This document shows, piece by piece, positions 35,671 to 48,178 of a DNA stretch of 64,000 nt. Position 1 is the first letter of the stretch. Each line of letters opens with the position of its first letter. A model generated the notes under the pieces. It worked only from the letters and a program-made list of their open reading frames with translations, was not told the DNA's origin and did not search any database. The position numbers were made by a program, and so were the translations under genes. This DNA is from Anadara kagoshimensis (Eukaryota > Mollusca > Bivalvia > Arcoida > Arcidae), in contig CM037864.1 of NCBI GenBank assembly GCA_021292105.1, positions 40,848,514 to 40,912,513 of the forward strand, given 5' to 3'.

Positions 35671-36731
35671 TGTTCTCTGCGCCAGAAGGCGCATAAGGCC
35701 TCAACGCTATCCTTCCATTTTTGTCTGTCCTTCGTTGTTGCTTTGGCCATCTACTTCATCCAGCAGCGTTTTTTTTCCTTTTTCGTCGTTCCCCTCCATG
35801 TGGACTTAGGTCTTCCCTTTTTTCTCTCTGGCTGCCGCCCTAGTTTTGTCTTTCAGTCATTTGTTCCCTCTTTCCTTAGTATATGTCCGAACCAGTTCCA
35901 CTTTCTTCTCCTGATCTCATAGCTTATGTTGTTAAGTCTAGCTGTTTTCAATATTTTTTTCATTAGGTATTTTCTGTTGCCATCTTATTCTTAGTATCCT
36001 TCTGAGGCAATATGTTTGAAAGCCGTTTGTAAGAGTTGTTCATCTTTCTTCGTTCTTTTCCACGTTTTACTTTCATAAAACAATACTGGTCCAACTAAGG
36101 TCTTAAATAGATGCATCTTTGTATTTTTTCCAATATTTCTGGTGTTCCAAATCCTTCTAAGTCTATTTCTTTGAATTTAATTTAATTTAAGCCCTATCCT
36201 TGATTCCTCTTCAGTCATTTTCCTAGTCTTATCATTCAGGTCTTAGAATTTGGAGGATAAAAGTGCTATATCTTCCGCAAACCCAAGACCTAACAATAAT
36301 GTTGTAAAGTCACTTCTTATTTCTCTTCTCACTCCATTTGTTGTTTTCTTTATCATCCAATCTATAACTATTAGAAAGAAACCATGACATTACACATCCC
36401 TGTTTTACACCACTTTTAATAGCGAACCACTCTGATGTTTCATTTTCTTCAATGACAGCACATTCGAATCACTCACATATCCCTCTTATAGCATTAGTGA
36501 TTTTGCTTGTAAACCAATAGCTCTTGGTTATCGTCTAAAGACTCTTCCTGTGCACCGAGTCGAATGCCTTTTCAAAGTCCACAAAGTATGTGTATATTGG
36601 AGTTCTGAATTCATTTGCTTGTTCCAGTATTTTTCTCAGGATGCTCTGTTGTTACTCTCCCTGGTCTAAATCCTGCATGTTCCTTCCTGAGTCTCTTGTC
36701 CACTCCTGTCTTAATCCTTGCAATAACCATA
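35671..36731 (-). pseudogene. LINE reverse transcriptase pseudogene
   Basis: The minus strand carries, in order and in more than one frame, HAGFRPGR, VDFEKAFDSVHRKSL (then a stop), IKSGVKQGCVMSWF, GFAEDIALLSS near 36272 and KGRPKSTWRGTTKKE. These are palm-to-C-terminus motifs of animal non-LTR ORF2. The catalytic pair normally read as ADD is AED here, and several frameshifts and stops are present, so it is dead. The endonuclease and N-terminal RT are absent. The clade cannot be fixed by eye. It lies wholly inside the CACAGTG element. Confidence 0.8.
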
Positions 36732-38285
36732 CAGCTAAATTCCTTGCTAATGACTGATAGTAAACTCACTAGCAAATCTCACGCACATAGATTTATTCTC
36801 AGAGGGTAATAATCTTGTTCTCGTCGCGAATAGTAGCTTATGTTTTATAATCTTTCTATATTATACATGTAGCTATCACCCCCTCAGTTCTTGCAATATG
36901 GAATTTTGAGTAAGAAATTGCCATAAACATGCTACAGTATACGATATATTTTAATGGAATTGCAAAATGTACAATAATTAAGGGGCTATTGGTCTTTAAT
37001 ATTGTCCATAGCATATTTTGCTTCAATAGAAAAACATGATTTATAATTTATAATTGAATTACAAAAAATTCTAGTATCAAACTGAAAATTTCATCTAACT
37101 CGCATGGATGACGTGAAAGAGAAACGTAGCTACCGGTACAGAAACAATACAGATGTTGAAAACTACCGGTACAGTTCTAACTTTAGACCACTGAAGGAAA
37201 ACTTGCTTTTTCAGTGTAAATACGAGTTTTGTAACATTCTGTACACGAGTTAGGGAATCTAAGAATATTTTTCTACATATAGGTACTGATAATGGAACAT
37301 ACAATGTGAAATAATACGTATTTTACATCATTTACCTAGAAGTGAGAAGCCCACGGCTCGACGTTTGATGATGTTCATCATCATATTTATTATATAACTT
37401 GACACTTTTCTGAGAGCATATGGCTACCACTAAAGCTTTATATAGTGAAGATGGATTAAATAAAAGGGATAAACTAAATCCATAAAAATTGAGCTAGAAA
37501 GATGGATAATCAACAACCTCGTTTCTCCCGATACACCTTCTTCTCGCTTCGACGAACAGTAGCTACCTTTTTGCGTACAGTTCCGTTCATACACTGTGAA
37601 GTCGACCCTATCATAAAAATAAAAAAAATCCGCGAACCGGCACGTGCAGACTGGGGGAATGAATTTTCTCAAAAACGCAGTCATTTCTTTAGTTATCAAC
37701 TTGAAAGTCGGTCAAAATATATTTTAAAGTATTAAGAAAATAACGGTATTTTTATATTTTGTCTATGTTTAGTACAAAATTTACAATAACTCTTTAAATT
37801 ATAAATTTCTATTCCCCAAAAATATTGCGCTAAGCTGCACGAGCGAATCTGATTTCTGTTTATGCATATCATTATAATTATCCAATCAGCGGTCAGCATC
37901 TCGGAAATGCCTTCAAGAAGCCATGTTTGACAAACAGTTACGATGGGGAATGTGGCGTTATTAGATGTTATTATGAAGTGTTATATGCCGTAAGAAACTA
38001 AATGGAATGTTTTAACTCATTATGGACAAAAGACACAAGTTTTCAATAGCGGAAAACCATGGTGTATCGTGCTGCCTTCAACTGTAACCCCAATTCAGGT
38101 GGCCAAAGCGGACGACAAAGATTTGTTGTCGAGGAGTTGTGCCGAAATCAATGCGTCAAGCACTTTGAGATGGAGGTGTTCGTACACAACCAGCAGACTG
38201 ATGATGTCAACATAATCGATGTGGTTGATTCCAGATGCAGTGCCTAGATTTGGGCAGCTCAAACAGACGCTAACGAGACGGGGGT

Positions 38286-38303
38286 GGGGGGGGGGGGGGG
38301 GGG
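38286..38303 (+). repeat. 18-base G run
   Basis: An uninterrupted run of about 18 G preceded by GGGGGT; potential G-quadruplex and a likely assembly-length uncertainty. Confidence 0.9.
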
Positions 38304-38692
38304 TTACAACGAAAGAATCCAGCATGGCGCCGGCCCAAAACTTTACAGAAGAGGCGAAAACTTGAGGTAATTTATTTGAGTAAAAGTTTATTTTTGTGAA
38401 AATATTTTTGCGTATTATTATACCAATATCATGGCCAATCTAAAAATATAGCTTCTCAAGTACAGAAAATGACTGCTCCCGAACCAGTTGACACATGTAA
38501 ACACAATCGGTCAAGGTCACAAAAACTAACGATTACACACGTTTGTTCAGTAGTGACAAAAAACACGAAAAATACACTGCAGAAGGTATGTGCATATATT
38601 TACTCAACAATAAGATTTTTAAATAACAAAAATGGTATCGCCGATCGTGACAAAAATGAGAAGTAATGCATGGATTTTAAAATATATTTTAC

Positions 38693-38785
38693 GGGTGCAA
38701 GACGTTTCGTCCCATGCCATTTTGTACCATATTCAGGACTTTTCGTCCAATACTTCTAAGACGTTTCGTACCATAGGCCTCAAAT
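38693..38785 (+). repeat. Partial left end of the TTTCGTCCC element
   Basis: GGGTGCAAGACGTTTCGTCC, then CCATATTCAGGACTTTTCGT, repeats the start of the element at 38897 but lacks its remainder. Confidence 0.75.
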
Positions 38786-38896
38786 AGAGGACACACAAGA
38801 TTGCGGATACTGATCATATAGCCTTTGTAAAATTAAAACATAACTTGGTTGTACCAAAAGTTGAGACTTATTTGCTTGAAGTATGATACTTTTTAA

Positions 38897-39996
38897 GGGT
38901 GCAAGACGTTTCGTCCCATAGGACTTTTCGTCCCATGCCATTTCGTACCATATTCAGGACTTTTCGTCCCATACTCGTAAGACGTTTCGTACCATAGGAC
39001 TTTTCGTCCCATGATATTTCGTAACGTCTTCGGGACTTTTCGTTCCATAATTTTAAGATTTACCATAACATTTCGTAGCTTGTCAATGCCTTTTCGTACC
39101 GTTACATTCCTTTTAACTTTTATCTTGGTGTTATTGTGCGATTTTTAATGGAAATTTGACGATGTCCAGAGCACAAAACAATAGTTTATTCACGATTTAA
39201 ATACAAGTATTTAATTTATTTTCTTATTATGTATACATAGATATATTACTATGTTCGGAACATTGTCAAATTCTCTCGTAAGAATTGCAAATAACTGGGA
39301 TATTCATGACGGTTCGGGCAAGATTGTATAAGCTCCGAAGTTTTTACATATACTATACCCTTTTCATAAGATTTATTTGAAGTAAGTCTCTTTTGATGCC
39401 CCGCGCTTCTTCGTGTTTGTAGAACGTTTCCTGTGAAATGACTATCCCAATATTTTGCATCTTAACCCACGCTGCTTAACAAACATGTATCGAACAACAA
39501 AAGCTTGTGGAAAAATGATTTGTTTTCATTTTTTGTGCAAAAAAACAAACAAACCAATAATAATCAGTATTCCCGATCAGTTTATCTGTTTATCTGTTTA
39601 TGGCTTTAAAGTTTATTAATTCAACTTCACGCAAATATAAAGCGTGGTTATTTAAAGTCCAATAATAATTTTGAAAAATTAATAATAATAATAAATATAT
39701 CCAAGCTGTGTTTGACTTAATATAAAAATAATTAAATTTTATTTTAAAAAATAATAAAATAAATATCTCCAAGCTGTGCTTGACTTAATATAAAAATAAT
39801 TAAATTTTATTCACAAAATAATAATAATAATAATAATAAAACAAAAAACAAATGAATAAATAATATTTATTTATCTCTTTAGATAATATAACAATGTTAC
39901 GAAATGTCTTGGGACAAATATGGGACGAAAAGTCCCGAATATGGTACGAAATGGCATGGGACGAAAAGTCCTATGGGACGAAACATCTGTAATCCC
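38897..39996. mobile_element. Long-TIR element built from TTTCGTCCCAT motifs
   Basis: The ends are inverted over about 90 bp, each made of alternating TTTCGTCCCAT, GGACTTTTCGTCC and TTTCGTACCAT units. TTTTTAA lies directly outside both ends, a candidate 7-bp target duplication. The interior is AT-rich, with an (AAT)n tract at about 39818-39840 and a roughly 45-bp direct duplication (CCAAGCTGTG...ATTAAATTTTATT) at 39700 and 39765. No transposase. The superfamily is not assigned. Another end-like fragment lies at 47329-47433. Confidence 0.75.
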
Positions 39997-40004
39997 TTTT
40001 TAAT

Positions 40005-40225
40005 ATCTCATAAGCCCCAAGCTTCCCCATGTTTGTAGAACGTTTCCAGTGAAATGGATATTCATTCAATTAAGCATCTTGACCCACGGACAAGCTGCAA
40101 AATACACAAACTGAACAACAAAGGCTTGTGGAAAAATGTGTTTTGTTTTTATTGGTTTTTTAACAAAAGTAAGAAATCCAGAGACTTTATGGATGTAAAG
40201 TTTATTTAATGTCGCATAATGATAA
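40005..40225. repeat. Diverged copy of 39390-39640
   Basis: TGTTTGTAGAACGTTTCC, GTGAAATG and GCTTGTGGAAAAATG occur in the same order in both, so sequence inside the TTTCGTCCC element resembles its right flank. Confidence 0.6.
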
Positions 40226-40885
40226 AGCGAGAAAAAAAAATAGTGTGCTGGCATAAAATACCCTACTGCAAAATTATTTTGAAATTGGCATGATTTATAG
40301 ATAACGATATTTTTGCAGAGATTTATATAGTATTTTAATTATGAGAGTGATAATTCAAATAAATAAATAAAGTCATGTTCATTAGTCTGTATTTCTAATA
40401 TTAATTTAGTGAATATGAGAATTTTGTTTTTGTGCCAATTGTTTTACCAAAAAAAAACTGTCACGAGTATATTGTTAATTGAAACGATTTATTTCTTAAT
40501 TTTAATTACTGTTTTGCTTGTTTAGTGGACATTCCTCATTAAGAGAATCCCCTCGTCACTAATCCCTTTGCAGATTCAAGATGATCGTCAGATACTGATC
40601 CTCAGTATCGGTAGTGATTACGGGAGTTGCCGATGTTTATTAATTACCTGTAACCCAGATATCACTAATTAACTCCATTCACTTATACCTTATCGTGTAC
40701 ACAAGTTTTTACTTCACATACACACATACACAGAGAGAGAGAGACGAAGCGCACAAAACTGCAGATTAAAATCTCTGGTGTAGCTCTCAACTTTCATTTC
40801 AGAGAAATCTATACATTTCAAAATTGTATGTAAATTTCTCATACAATGGGTATAAGTATTATTTATTATAGAAATGTTTAAAAAA

Positions 40886-43800
40886 AACAAGAGGCCCATG
40901 GGCCTGATACGCTCACCTGATAACTAATGGCTAGCTGATAGATTTAAAGAACACATAAAAACTAAACCCCAATGACTTTTTTCTTTACATCAAAATGATC
41001 GTTGTATCAATACCTACAACATTCTAATATACAAGCCTATACAAAAAGTTGATAGTTTTCGAAATAATTAACCATTTGGGTATTGTTTCACATCTGTGAC
41101 CTTGACCTTTGAACCCATGTCCTTTTTCTATACATCAAAATGATCGTTGTATCAATACCTACAACATTCTAATATACATGCCTATACAAAAAGTTTATAG
41201 TTTTCGAGATAATTAAACATTTCCGTATTGTTTCGCATATGTGACCTTGACCTTTGAACCCATAACCTTTTCTATACATAAAAATGATTGTTGTATCAAT
41301 ACCTACAACATTCTAAAATACATGCCTATACAAAAAGTTTATAGTTTTCGAGATAATTAACCATTTTGGTATTGTTTTGCATCTGTGACCTTGACCTTTG
41401 AACCCATGACCTTTTTCTATACATCAAAATGATCGTTGTATCGATACCTACAACATTCTAATATATATGCCTATACAAAAAGTTTATAGTTTTCGAGATA
41501 ATTAACCATTTTGGTATTGTTTCACATCTGTGACCTTGACCTTTGAACCCATGACCTTTTTCTATACATCAAAATGATCGTTGTATCAATACCTACAACA
41601 TCCTAATATACATGCCTATACAAAAAGTTTATAGTTTTCGAGATAATTAACCATTTCAGTATTGTTTTCCATCTGTGACCTTGACCTTTGAACCCATGAC
41701 CTTTTTCTATACATCAAAATGATCGTTGTATCGATACCTACAACATTCTAATATACATGCCTATACAAAATGTTTATAGTTTTCGAGATAATTAACCATT
41801 TTGGTATTGTTTTGAATCTGTGACCTTGACCTTTGAACCCAAGACCTTTTTCTATACATCAAAATGATCGTTGTATCGATACCTACAACATTCTAATATA
41901 TATGCCTATACAAAATATTTATAGTTTTCAAGATAATTAACCATTTTGGTATTGTTTCACATCTGTGACCTTGACCTTTGAACCCATGACCTTTTTCTAT
42001 ACATCAAAATGATCGTTGTATCAATACCTACAACATTCTAATATACATGCCTATACAAAAAGTTTATAGTTTTCGAGATAATTAACCATTTTGGTATTGT
42101 TTTGCATCTGTGACCTTGACCTTTGAACCCATGACCTTTTTCTATACATCAAAATGATCGTTGTATCGATACCTACAACATTCTAATATATATGCCTATA
42201 CAAAAAGTTTATAGTTTTTGAGATAATTAAACATTTTGGTATTGTTTCGTATCTGTGACCTTGACCTTTGAACCCATGACCTTTTTCTATACATCAAAAT
42301 GATCGTTGTATCAATACCTACAACATTCTAATATACATGCCTATACAAAAAGTTTATAGTTTTCGAGATAATTAACCATTTCAGTATTGTTTTTCATCTG
42401 TGACCTTGACCTTTGAACCCATGACCTTTTTCTATACATCAAAATGATCGTTGTATCGATACCTACAACATTCTAATATACATGCCTATAGAAAATGTTT
42501 ATAGTTTTCGAGATAATTAACCATTTTGGTATTGTTTTGAATCTGTGACCTTGACCTTTGAACCCAAGACCTTTTTCTATACATCAAAATGATCGTTGTA
42601 TCGATACCTACAACATTCTAATATATATGCCTATACAAAATATTTATAGTTTTCAAGATAATTAACCATTTTGGTATTGTTTCACATCTGTGACCTTGAC
42701 CTTTGAACCCATGACCTTTTTCTATACATCAAAATGATCATTGTATCAATACCTACAACATTCTAATATACATGCCTATACAAAAAGTTTATAGTTTTCA
42801 AGATAATTAACCATTTCAGTATTGTTTCACATCTGTGACCTTGACCTTTGAACCCATGACCTTTTTCTATACATCAAAATGATCGTTGTATCGATACCTA
42901 CAACATTCTAATATACATGCCTATACAAAAAGTTTATAGTTTTCGAGATAATTAAACATTTCCGTATTGTTTCGCATATGTGACCTTGACCTTTGAACCC
43001 ATAACCTTTTTCTATACATAAAATGATTGTTGTATCAATACCTACAACATTCTAAAATACATGCCTATACAAAAAGTTTATAGTTTTCGAGATAATTAAC
43101 CATTTTGGTATTGTTTTGCATCTGTGACCTTGACCTTTGAACCCATGACCTTTTTCTATACATCAAAATGATCGTTGTATCGATACCTACAACATTCTAA
43201 TATATATGCCTATACAAAAAGTTTATAGTTTTCGAGATAATTAACCATTTTGGTATTGTTTCACATCTGTGACCTTGACCTTTGAACCCATGACCTTTTT
43301 CTATACATCAAAATGATCGTTGTATCAATACCTACAACATCCTAATATACATGCCTATACAAAAAGTTTATAGTTTTCGAGATAATTAACCATTTCAGTA
43401 TTGTTTTTCATCTGTGACCTTGACCTTTGAACCCATGACCTTTTTCTATACATCAAAATGATCGTTGTATCGATACCTACAACATTCTAATATACATGCC
43501 TATACAAAATGTTTATAGTTTTCGAGATAATTAACCATTTTGGTATTGTTTTGAATCTGTGACCTTGACCTTTGAACCCAAGACCTTTTTCTATACATCA
43601 AAATGATCGTTGTATCGATACCTACAACATTCTAATATATATGCCTATACAAAATATTTATAGTTTTCAAGATAATTAACCATTTTGGTATTGTTTCACA
43701 TCTGTGACCTTGACCTTTGAACCCATGACCTTTTTCTATACATCAAATGATCGTTGTATCAATACCTACAACATTCTAATATACATGCCTATACAAAAAG

Positions 43801-46800
43801 TTTATAGTTTTCGAGATAATTAACCATTTTGGTATTGTTTTGCATCTGTGACCTTGACCTTTGAACCCATGACCTTTTTCTATACATCAAAATGATCGTT
43901 GTATCGATACCTACAACATTCTAATATATATGCCTATACAAAAAGTTTATAGTTTTTGAGATAATTAAACATTTTGGTATTGTTTCGTATCTGTGACCTT
44001 GACCTTTGAACCCATGACCTTTTTCTATACATCAAAATGATCGTTGTATCAATACCTACAACATTCTAATATACATGCCTATACAAAAAGTTTATAGTTT
44101 TCGAGATAATTAACCATTTCAGTATTGTTTTTCATCTGTGACCTTGACCTTTGAACCCATGACCTTTTTCTATACATCAAAATGATCGTTGTATCGATAC
44201 CTACAACATTCTAATATACATGCCTATAGAAAATGTTTATAGTTTTCGAGATAATTAACCATTTTGGTATTGTTTTGAATCTGTGACCTTGACCTTTGAA
44301 CCCAAGACCTTTTTCTATACATCAAAATGATCGTTGTATCGATACCTACAACATTCTAATATATATGCCTATACAAAATATTTATAGTTTTCAAGATAAT
44401 TAACCATTTTGGTATTGTTTCACATCTGTGACCTTGACCTTTGAACCCATGACCTTTTTCTATACATCAAAATGATCATTGTATCAATACCTACAACATT
44501 CTAATATACATGCCTATACAAAAAGTTTATAGTTTTCGAGATAATTAACCATTTCAGTATTGTTTCACATCTGTGACCTTGACCTTTGAACCCATGACCT
44601 TTTTCTATACATCAAAATGATCGTTGTATCGATACCTACAACATTCTAATATACATGCCTATACAAAAAGTTTATAGTTTTCGAGATAATTAAACATTTC
44701 CGTATTGTTTCGCATATGTGACCTTGACCTTTGAACCCATAACCTTTTTCTATACATAAAAATGATTGTTGTATCAATACCTACAACATTCTAAAATACA
44801 TGCCTATACAAAAAGTTTATAGTTTTCGAGATAATTAACCATTTTGGTATTGTTTTGCATCTGTGACCTTGACCTTTGAACCCATGACCTTTTTCTATAC
44901 ATCAAAATGATCGTTGTATCGATACCTACAACATTCTAATATATATGCCTATACAAAAAGTTTATAGTTTTCGAGATAATTAACCATTTTGGTATTGTTT
45001 CACATCTGTGACCTTGACCTTTGAACCCATGACCTTTTTCTATACATCAAAATGATCGTTGTATCAATACCTACAACATCCTAATATACATGCCTATACA
45101 AAAAGTTTATAGTTTTCGAGATAATTAACCATTTCAGTATTGTTTTTCATCTGTGACCTTGACCTTTGAACCCATGACCTTTTTCTATACATCAAAATGA
45201 TCGTTGTATCGATACCTACAACATTCTAATATACATGCCTATACAAAATGTTTATAGTTTTCGAGATAATTAACCATTTTGGTATTGTTTTGAATCTGTG
45301 ACCTTGACCTTTGAACCCAAGACCTTTTTCTATACATCAAAATGATCGTTGTATCGATACCTACAACATTCTAATATATATGCCTATACAAAATATTTAT
45401 AGTTTTCAAGATAATTAACCATTTTGGTATTGTTTCACATCTGTGACCTTGACCTTTGAACCCATGACCTTTTTCTATACATCAAAATGATCGTTGTATC
45501 AATACCTACAACATTCTAATATACATGCCTATACAAAAAGTTTATAGTTTTCGAGATAATTAACCATTTTGGTATTGTTTTGCATCTGTGACCTTGACCT
45601 TTGAACCCATGACCTTTTTCTATACATCAAAATGATCGTTGTATCGATACCTACAACATTCTAATATATATGCCTATACAAAAAGTTTATAGTTTTTGAG
45701 ATAATTAAACATTTTGGTATTGTTTCGTATCTGTGACCTTGACCTTTGAACCCATGACCTTTTTCTATACATCAAAATGATCGTTGTATCAATACCTACA
45801 ACATTCTAATATACATGCCTATACAAAAAGTTTATAGTTTTCGAGATAATTAACCATTTCAGTATTGTTTTTCATCTGTGACCTTGACCTTTGAACCCAT
45901 GACCTTTTTCTATACATCAAAATGATCGTTGTATCGATACCTACAACATTCTAATATACATGCCTATAGAAAATGTTTATAGTTTTCGAGATAATTAACC
46001 ATTTTGGTATTGTTTTGAATCTGTGACCTTGACCTTTGAACCCAAGACCTTTTTCTATACATCAAAATGATCGTTGTATCGATACCTACAACATTCTAAT
46101 ATATATGCCTATACAAAATATTTATAGTTTTCAAGATAATTAACCATTTTGGTATTGTTTCACATCTGTGACCTTGACCTTTGAACCCATGACCTTTTTC
46201 TATACATCAAAATGATCATTGTATCAATACCTACAACATTCTAATATACATGCCTATACAAAAAGTTTATAGTTTTCGAGATAATTAACCATTTCAGTAT
46301 TGTTTCACATCTGTGACCTTGACCTTTGAACCCATGACCTTTTTCTATACATCAAAATGATCGTTGTATCGATACCTACAACATTCTAATATACATGCCT
46401 ATACAAAAAGTTTATAGTTTTTGAGATAATAATTATAATCAGAGGTACAAAAAATTAGGTCACGACCTTTACAATCGACCTTGACCTCATTTTGAAGATA
46501 CTAACAAGAAGATGTCAAAACTGAAAACCCCATGTCATTATCTGGTCAAATAGTGAAGTTATAACAATTTGAAGCTATTTTACGATTTTTTCAAAATTAA
46601 ACGCAAAAATGCGTAACCTATTTTTTATCCGAATTTCACAAAATGAACAAACTATAGGCTTAAGACCCTAGAGAAGCCAAATATCACATCAGATTTTTTC
46701 TCCAATCAGTACTTTCGGAGAAGAAGATTTTTTAAGATTTTTGCACCCCTAGGTCACCTTGACCTAGTTATGGTAGCCATAGCAACGCCACGAACAAATC

Positions 46801-46988
46801 TGAATTGCACCAGCCCATATATACTTCTGACAAAGTTTCATTAAAAACTGTCCAGTAGTTTCAGAGGAGAAGTCGAAAATAGGTGTTAACGACGCACACA
46901 CGCACGCACGCACACACGCACACACGCACGCACATACACACGCTGCGCTATGCCATAAGCTCACATGACCTTCGGTCAGGTGAGCTAA
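40886..46988 (+). mobile_element. Pearl-like element E4 with higher-order satellite core
   Basis: Head AACAAGAGGCCCATGGGCC, nearly identical to E3. The core at about 40960-46430 has 37 monomers of 144-145 bp, each with TGACCTTGACCTTTGA (first at 41095, last at 46312). The tail at 46430-46988 is homologous to E3's, with a CACG microsatellite and hairpin ending GGTCAGGTGAGCTAA. Private variants recur every 12 monomers, for example CGCATATGTGACC at 41240, 42979 and 44717, and CTATAGAAAATG near 42486, 44225 and 45965. No coding sequence. Confidence 0.9.
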
Positions 46989-47807
46989 AAAGTAAAAACT
47001 TTGAAGATCATCAAAGTTGCAAGAATACCCCCGACCCGTCAAAAGATTAAAATTTCAATTTTCTACCATTTTTAAATTCAATGGGTATAAGTATTTTTAA
47101 CACGTTGCAATTAGAATTTTAGCAAAAAATGAAAATAATCAAATTCTTTATCATAGTTGCAAGTATACCCCCGGACCGCGATAGTTCGCTCCAGGCTAAT
47201 AACGATATGTAGGAGTTGCCAATCTCGGGTTTTATATGTCTCTGTCATAACACAGTAAAAAAAAAAAATAAAAAAAAATAAAAAATAAATAAATAAAATG
47301 TCTTTAAAAACTCATTGAAATGTTACAAAATGTCATGGTACGAAACGTCTTATAATTATGAAAAGTCCTGAATAAGGTGCGAAATGTCTCGAAAATGGTA
47401 CGAAATGGCATGGGACGAACGAAACGTCTGTAATTCTATTTTACCCTACCTCTCTTCCCCCCCCCCCCCCCTTTAGCTGGTAATGCTAAAATGGCTAAAA
47501 CTTAATTTTAACACTGTAAAAATAAAATAATAAACAAATCTTAACGTATGATACCCCCTCCCCATTTGTTTAAGATCTACACCAATGGCAATGAAAGACT
47601 CACCTTAGAATACAATATCTGTTGTGATATTGGTCCAAAGATTAAACAGTTGGTTAAACTTCCAAATTAGCATAATTTTATCATAATACAAACTTGGATA
47701 CATGTATTGTGAACTGTATCGTACAAAAATTTATTGTGATATATTGCTGTAGACCTATTAAGCAGTAACTCGAATTTTAAAGTCTTAAATATGACCCAGC
47801 CAATGTC
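46989..47807. other. Short repeats, no gene
   Basis: Contains two TTGCAAG(A/T)ATACCCCCG motifs (47020 and 47158), A-rich sequence at 47250-47300, a fragment of the TTTCGTCCC element (47329-47433, GGTACGAAATGGCATGGGAC) and a C-run near 47457-47471. Confidence 0.6.
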
Positions 47808-47993
47808 ATGAATGTTCCAACCCAGGATATTTTTTTTTTTACATAAGGCGAACATTCTACCACTAAGCTACAAAGGTAGTGAAATTAGTATTATACATGA
47901 GGTTAGATTTAAATCCCTCTTTGACAGATCTATCCTTGTGCGAGACAATTTATCAGTTCGCTTGTCGAAGGCTGATGATTTTTTTAGCTCACC
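47808..47993 (+). mobile_element. SINE, left part (interrupted by E5)
   Basis: A reverse tRNA-like head (ACATTCTACCACTAAGCTAC) is followed by the SINE central domain GTGCGAGACAATTTATCAGT and GAAGGCTGATGATTTTT. The domain resumes after E5 at 49798 with CAGGTACTCTGGTTTCCTCC. Related domains occur at 21950, 29850 and 58505. Confidence 0.7.
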
Positions 47994-48000
47994 TGAGCCA

Positions 48001-48032
<32 letters not shown>

Positions 48033-48052
48033 GTCCGTTGTCTGTCGTCGTC

Positions 48053-48091
<39 letters not shown>

Positions 48092-48139
48092 ACGAACCAC
48101 TGGGCAGATTTCAACCAAATTTGGCACAAAGCACCACTA

Positions 48140-48178
<39 letters not shown>

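Larger units (their letters stand above)
34461..37598. mobile_element. CACAGTG-ended TIR element, Transib/RAG-like termini
   Basis: Both ends begin CACAGTGTATGAACGG and are inverted repeats over about 57 bp (34461-34517 and 37542-37598) with one mismatch. AAGTC is duplicated at 34456-34460 and 37599-37603. Removing the element and one AAGTC restores a sequence matching the paralogue at 55070-55115. Subterminal TACCGGTAG motifs (34873-34945) recur inverted at 37129-37170. CACAGTG ends plus a 5-bp target duplication are known for Transib and related RAG-like transposons. No transposase was found; the interior holds a SINE and a LINE relic. Confidence 0.7.
34040..37990 (+). repeat. GAATGGAACAATCTAGAGG repeat, copy 1, split by insertion
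   Basis: The parts 34040-34460 and 37599-37990 together match the uninterrupted copy at 54655-55480, including CCGTTCATTGTACGAAAAAG, AAATCCGCGAAC and CCAATCAGCG. The 3.1-kb CACAGTG element sits between them. The family is not identified. Confidence 0.8.

Noticed and set aside
38059-38247. 62-codon frame starting MVYRAAFNCNPNSGG, possible THAP-type zinc finger
   Set aside because: The start is reminiscent of THAP domains, but the Cys/His ligands and downstream signature are not visible.
40960-46430. CRISPR array or prokaryotic direct-repeat locus
   Set aside because: Units are 145 bp of contiguous satellite with no repeat/spacer alternation, and the context is eukaryotic.
46764-47042. 92-codon minus-strand open frame with CACVCACV repeats
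   Set aside because: Translation of the CACACACG microsatellite in the E4 tail; no independent support.
47812-48144. 110-codon plus-strand open frame
   Set aside because: It crosses the SINE/E5 insertion boundary, so it is a chance fusion of two repeats.
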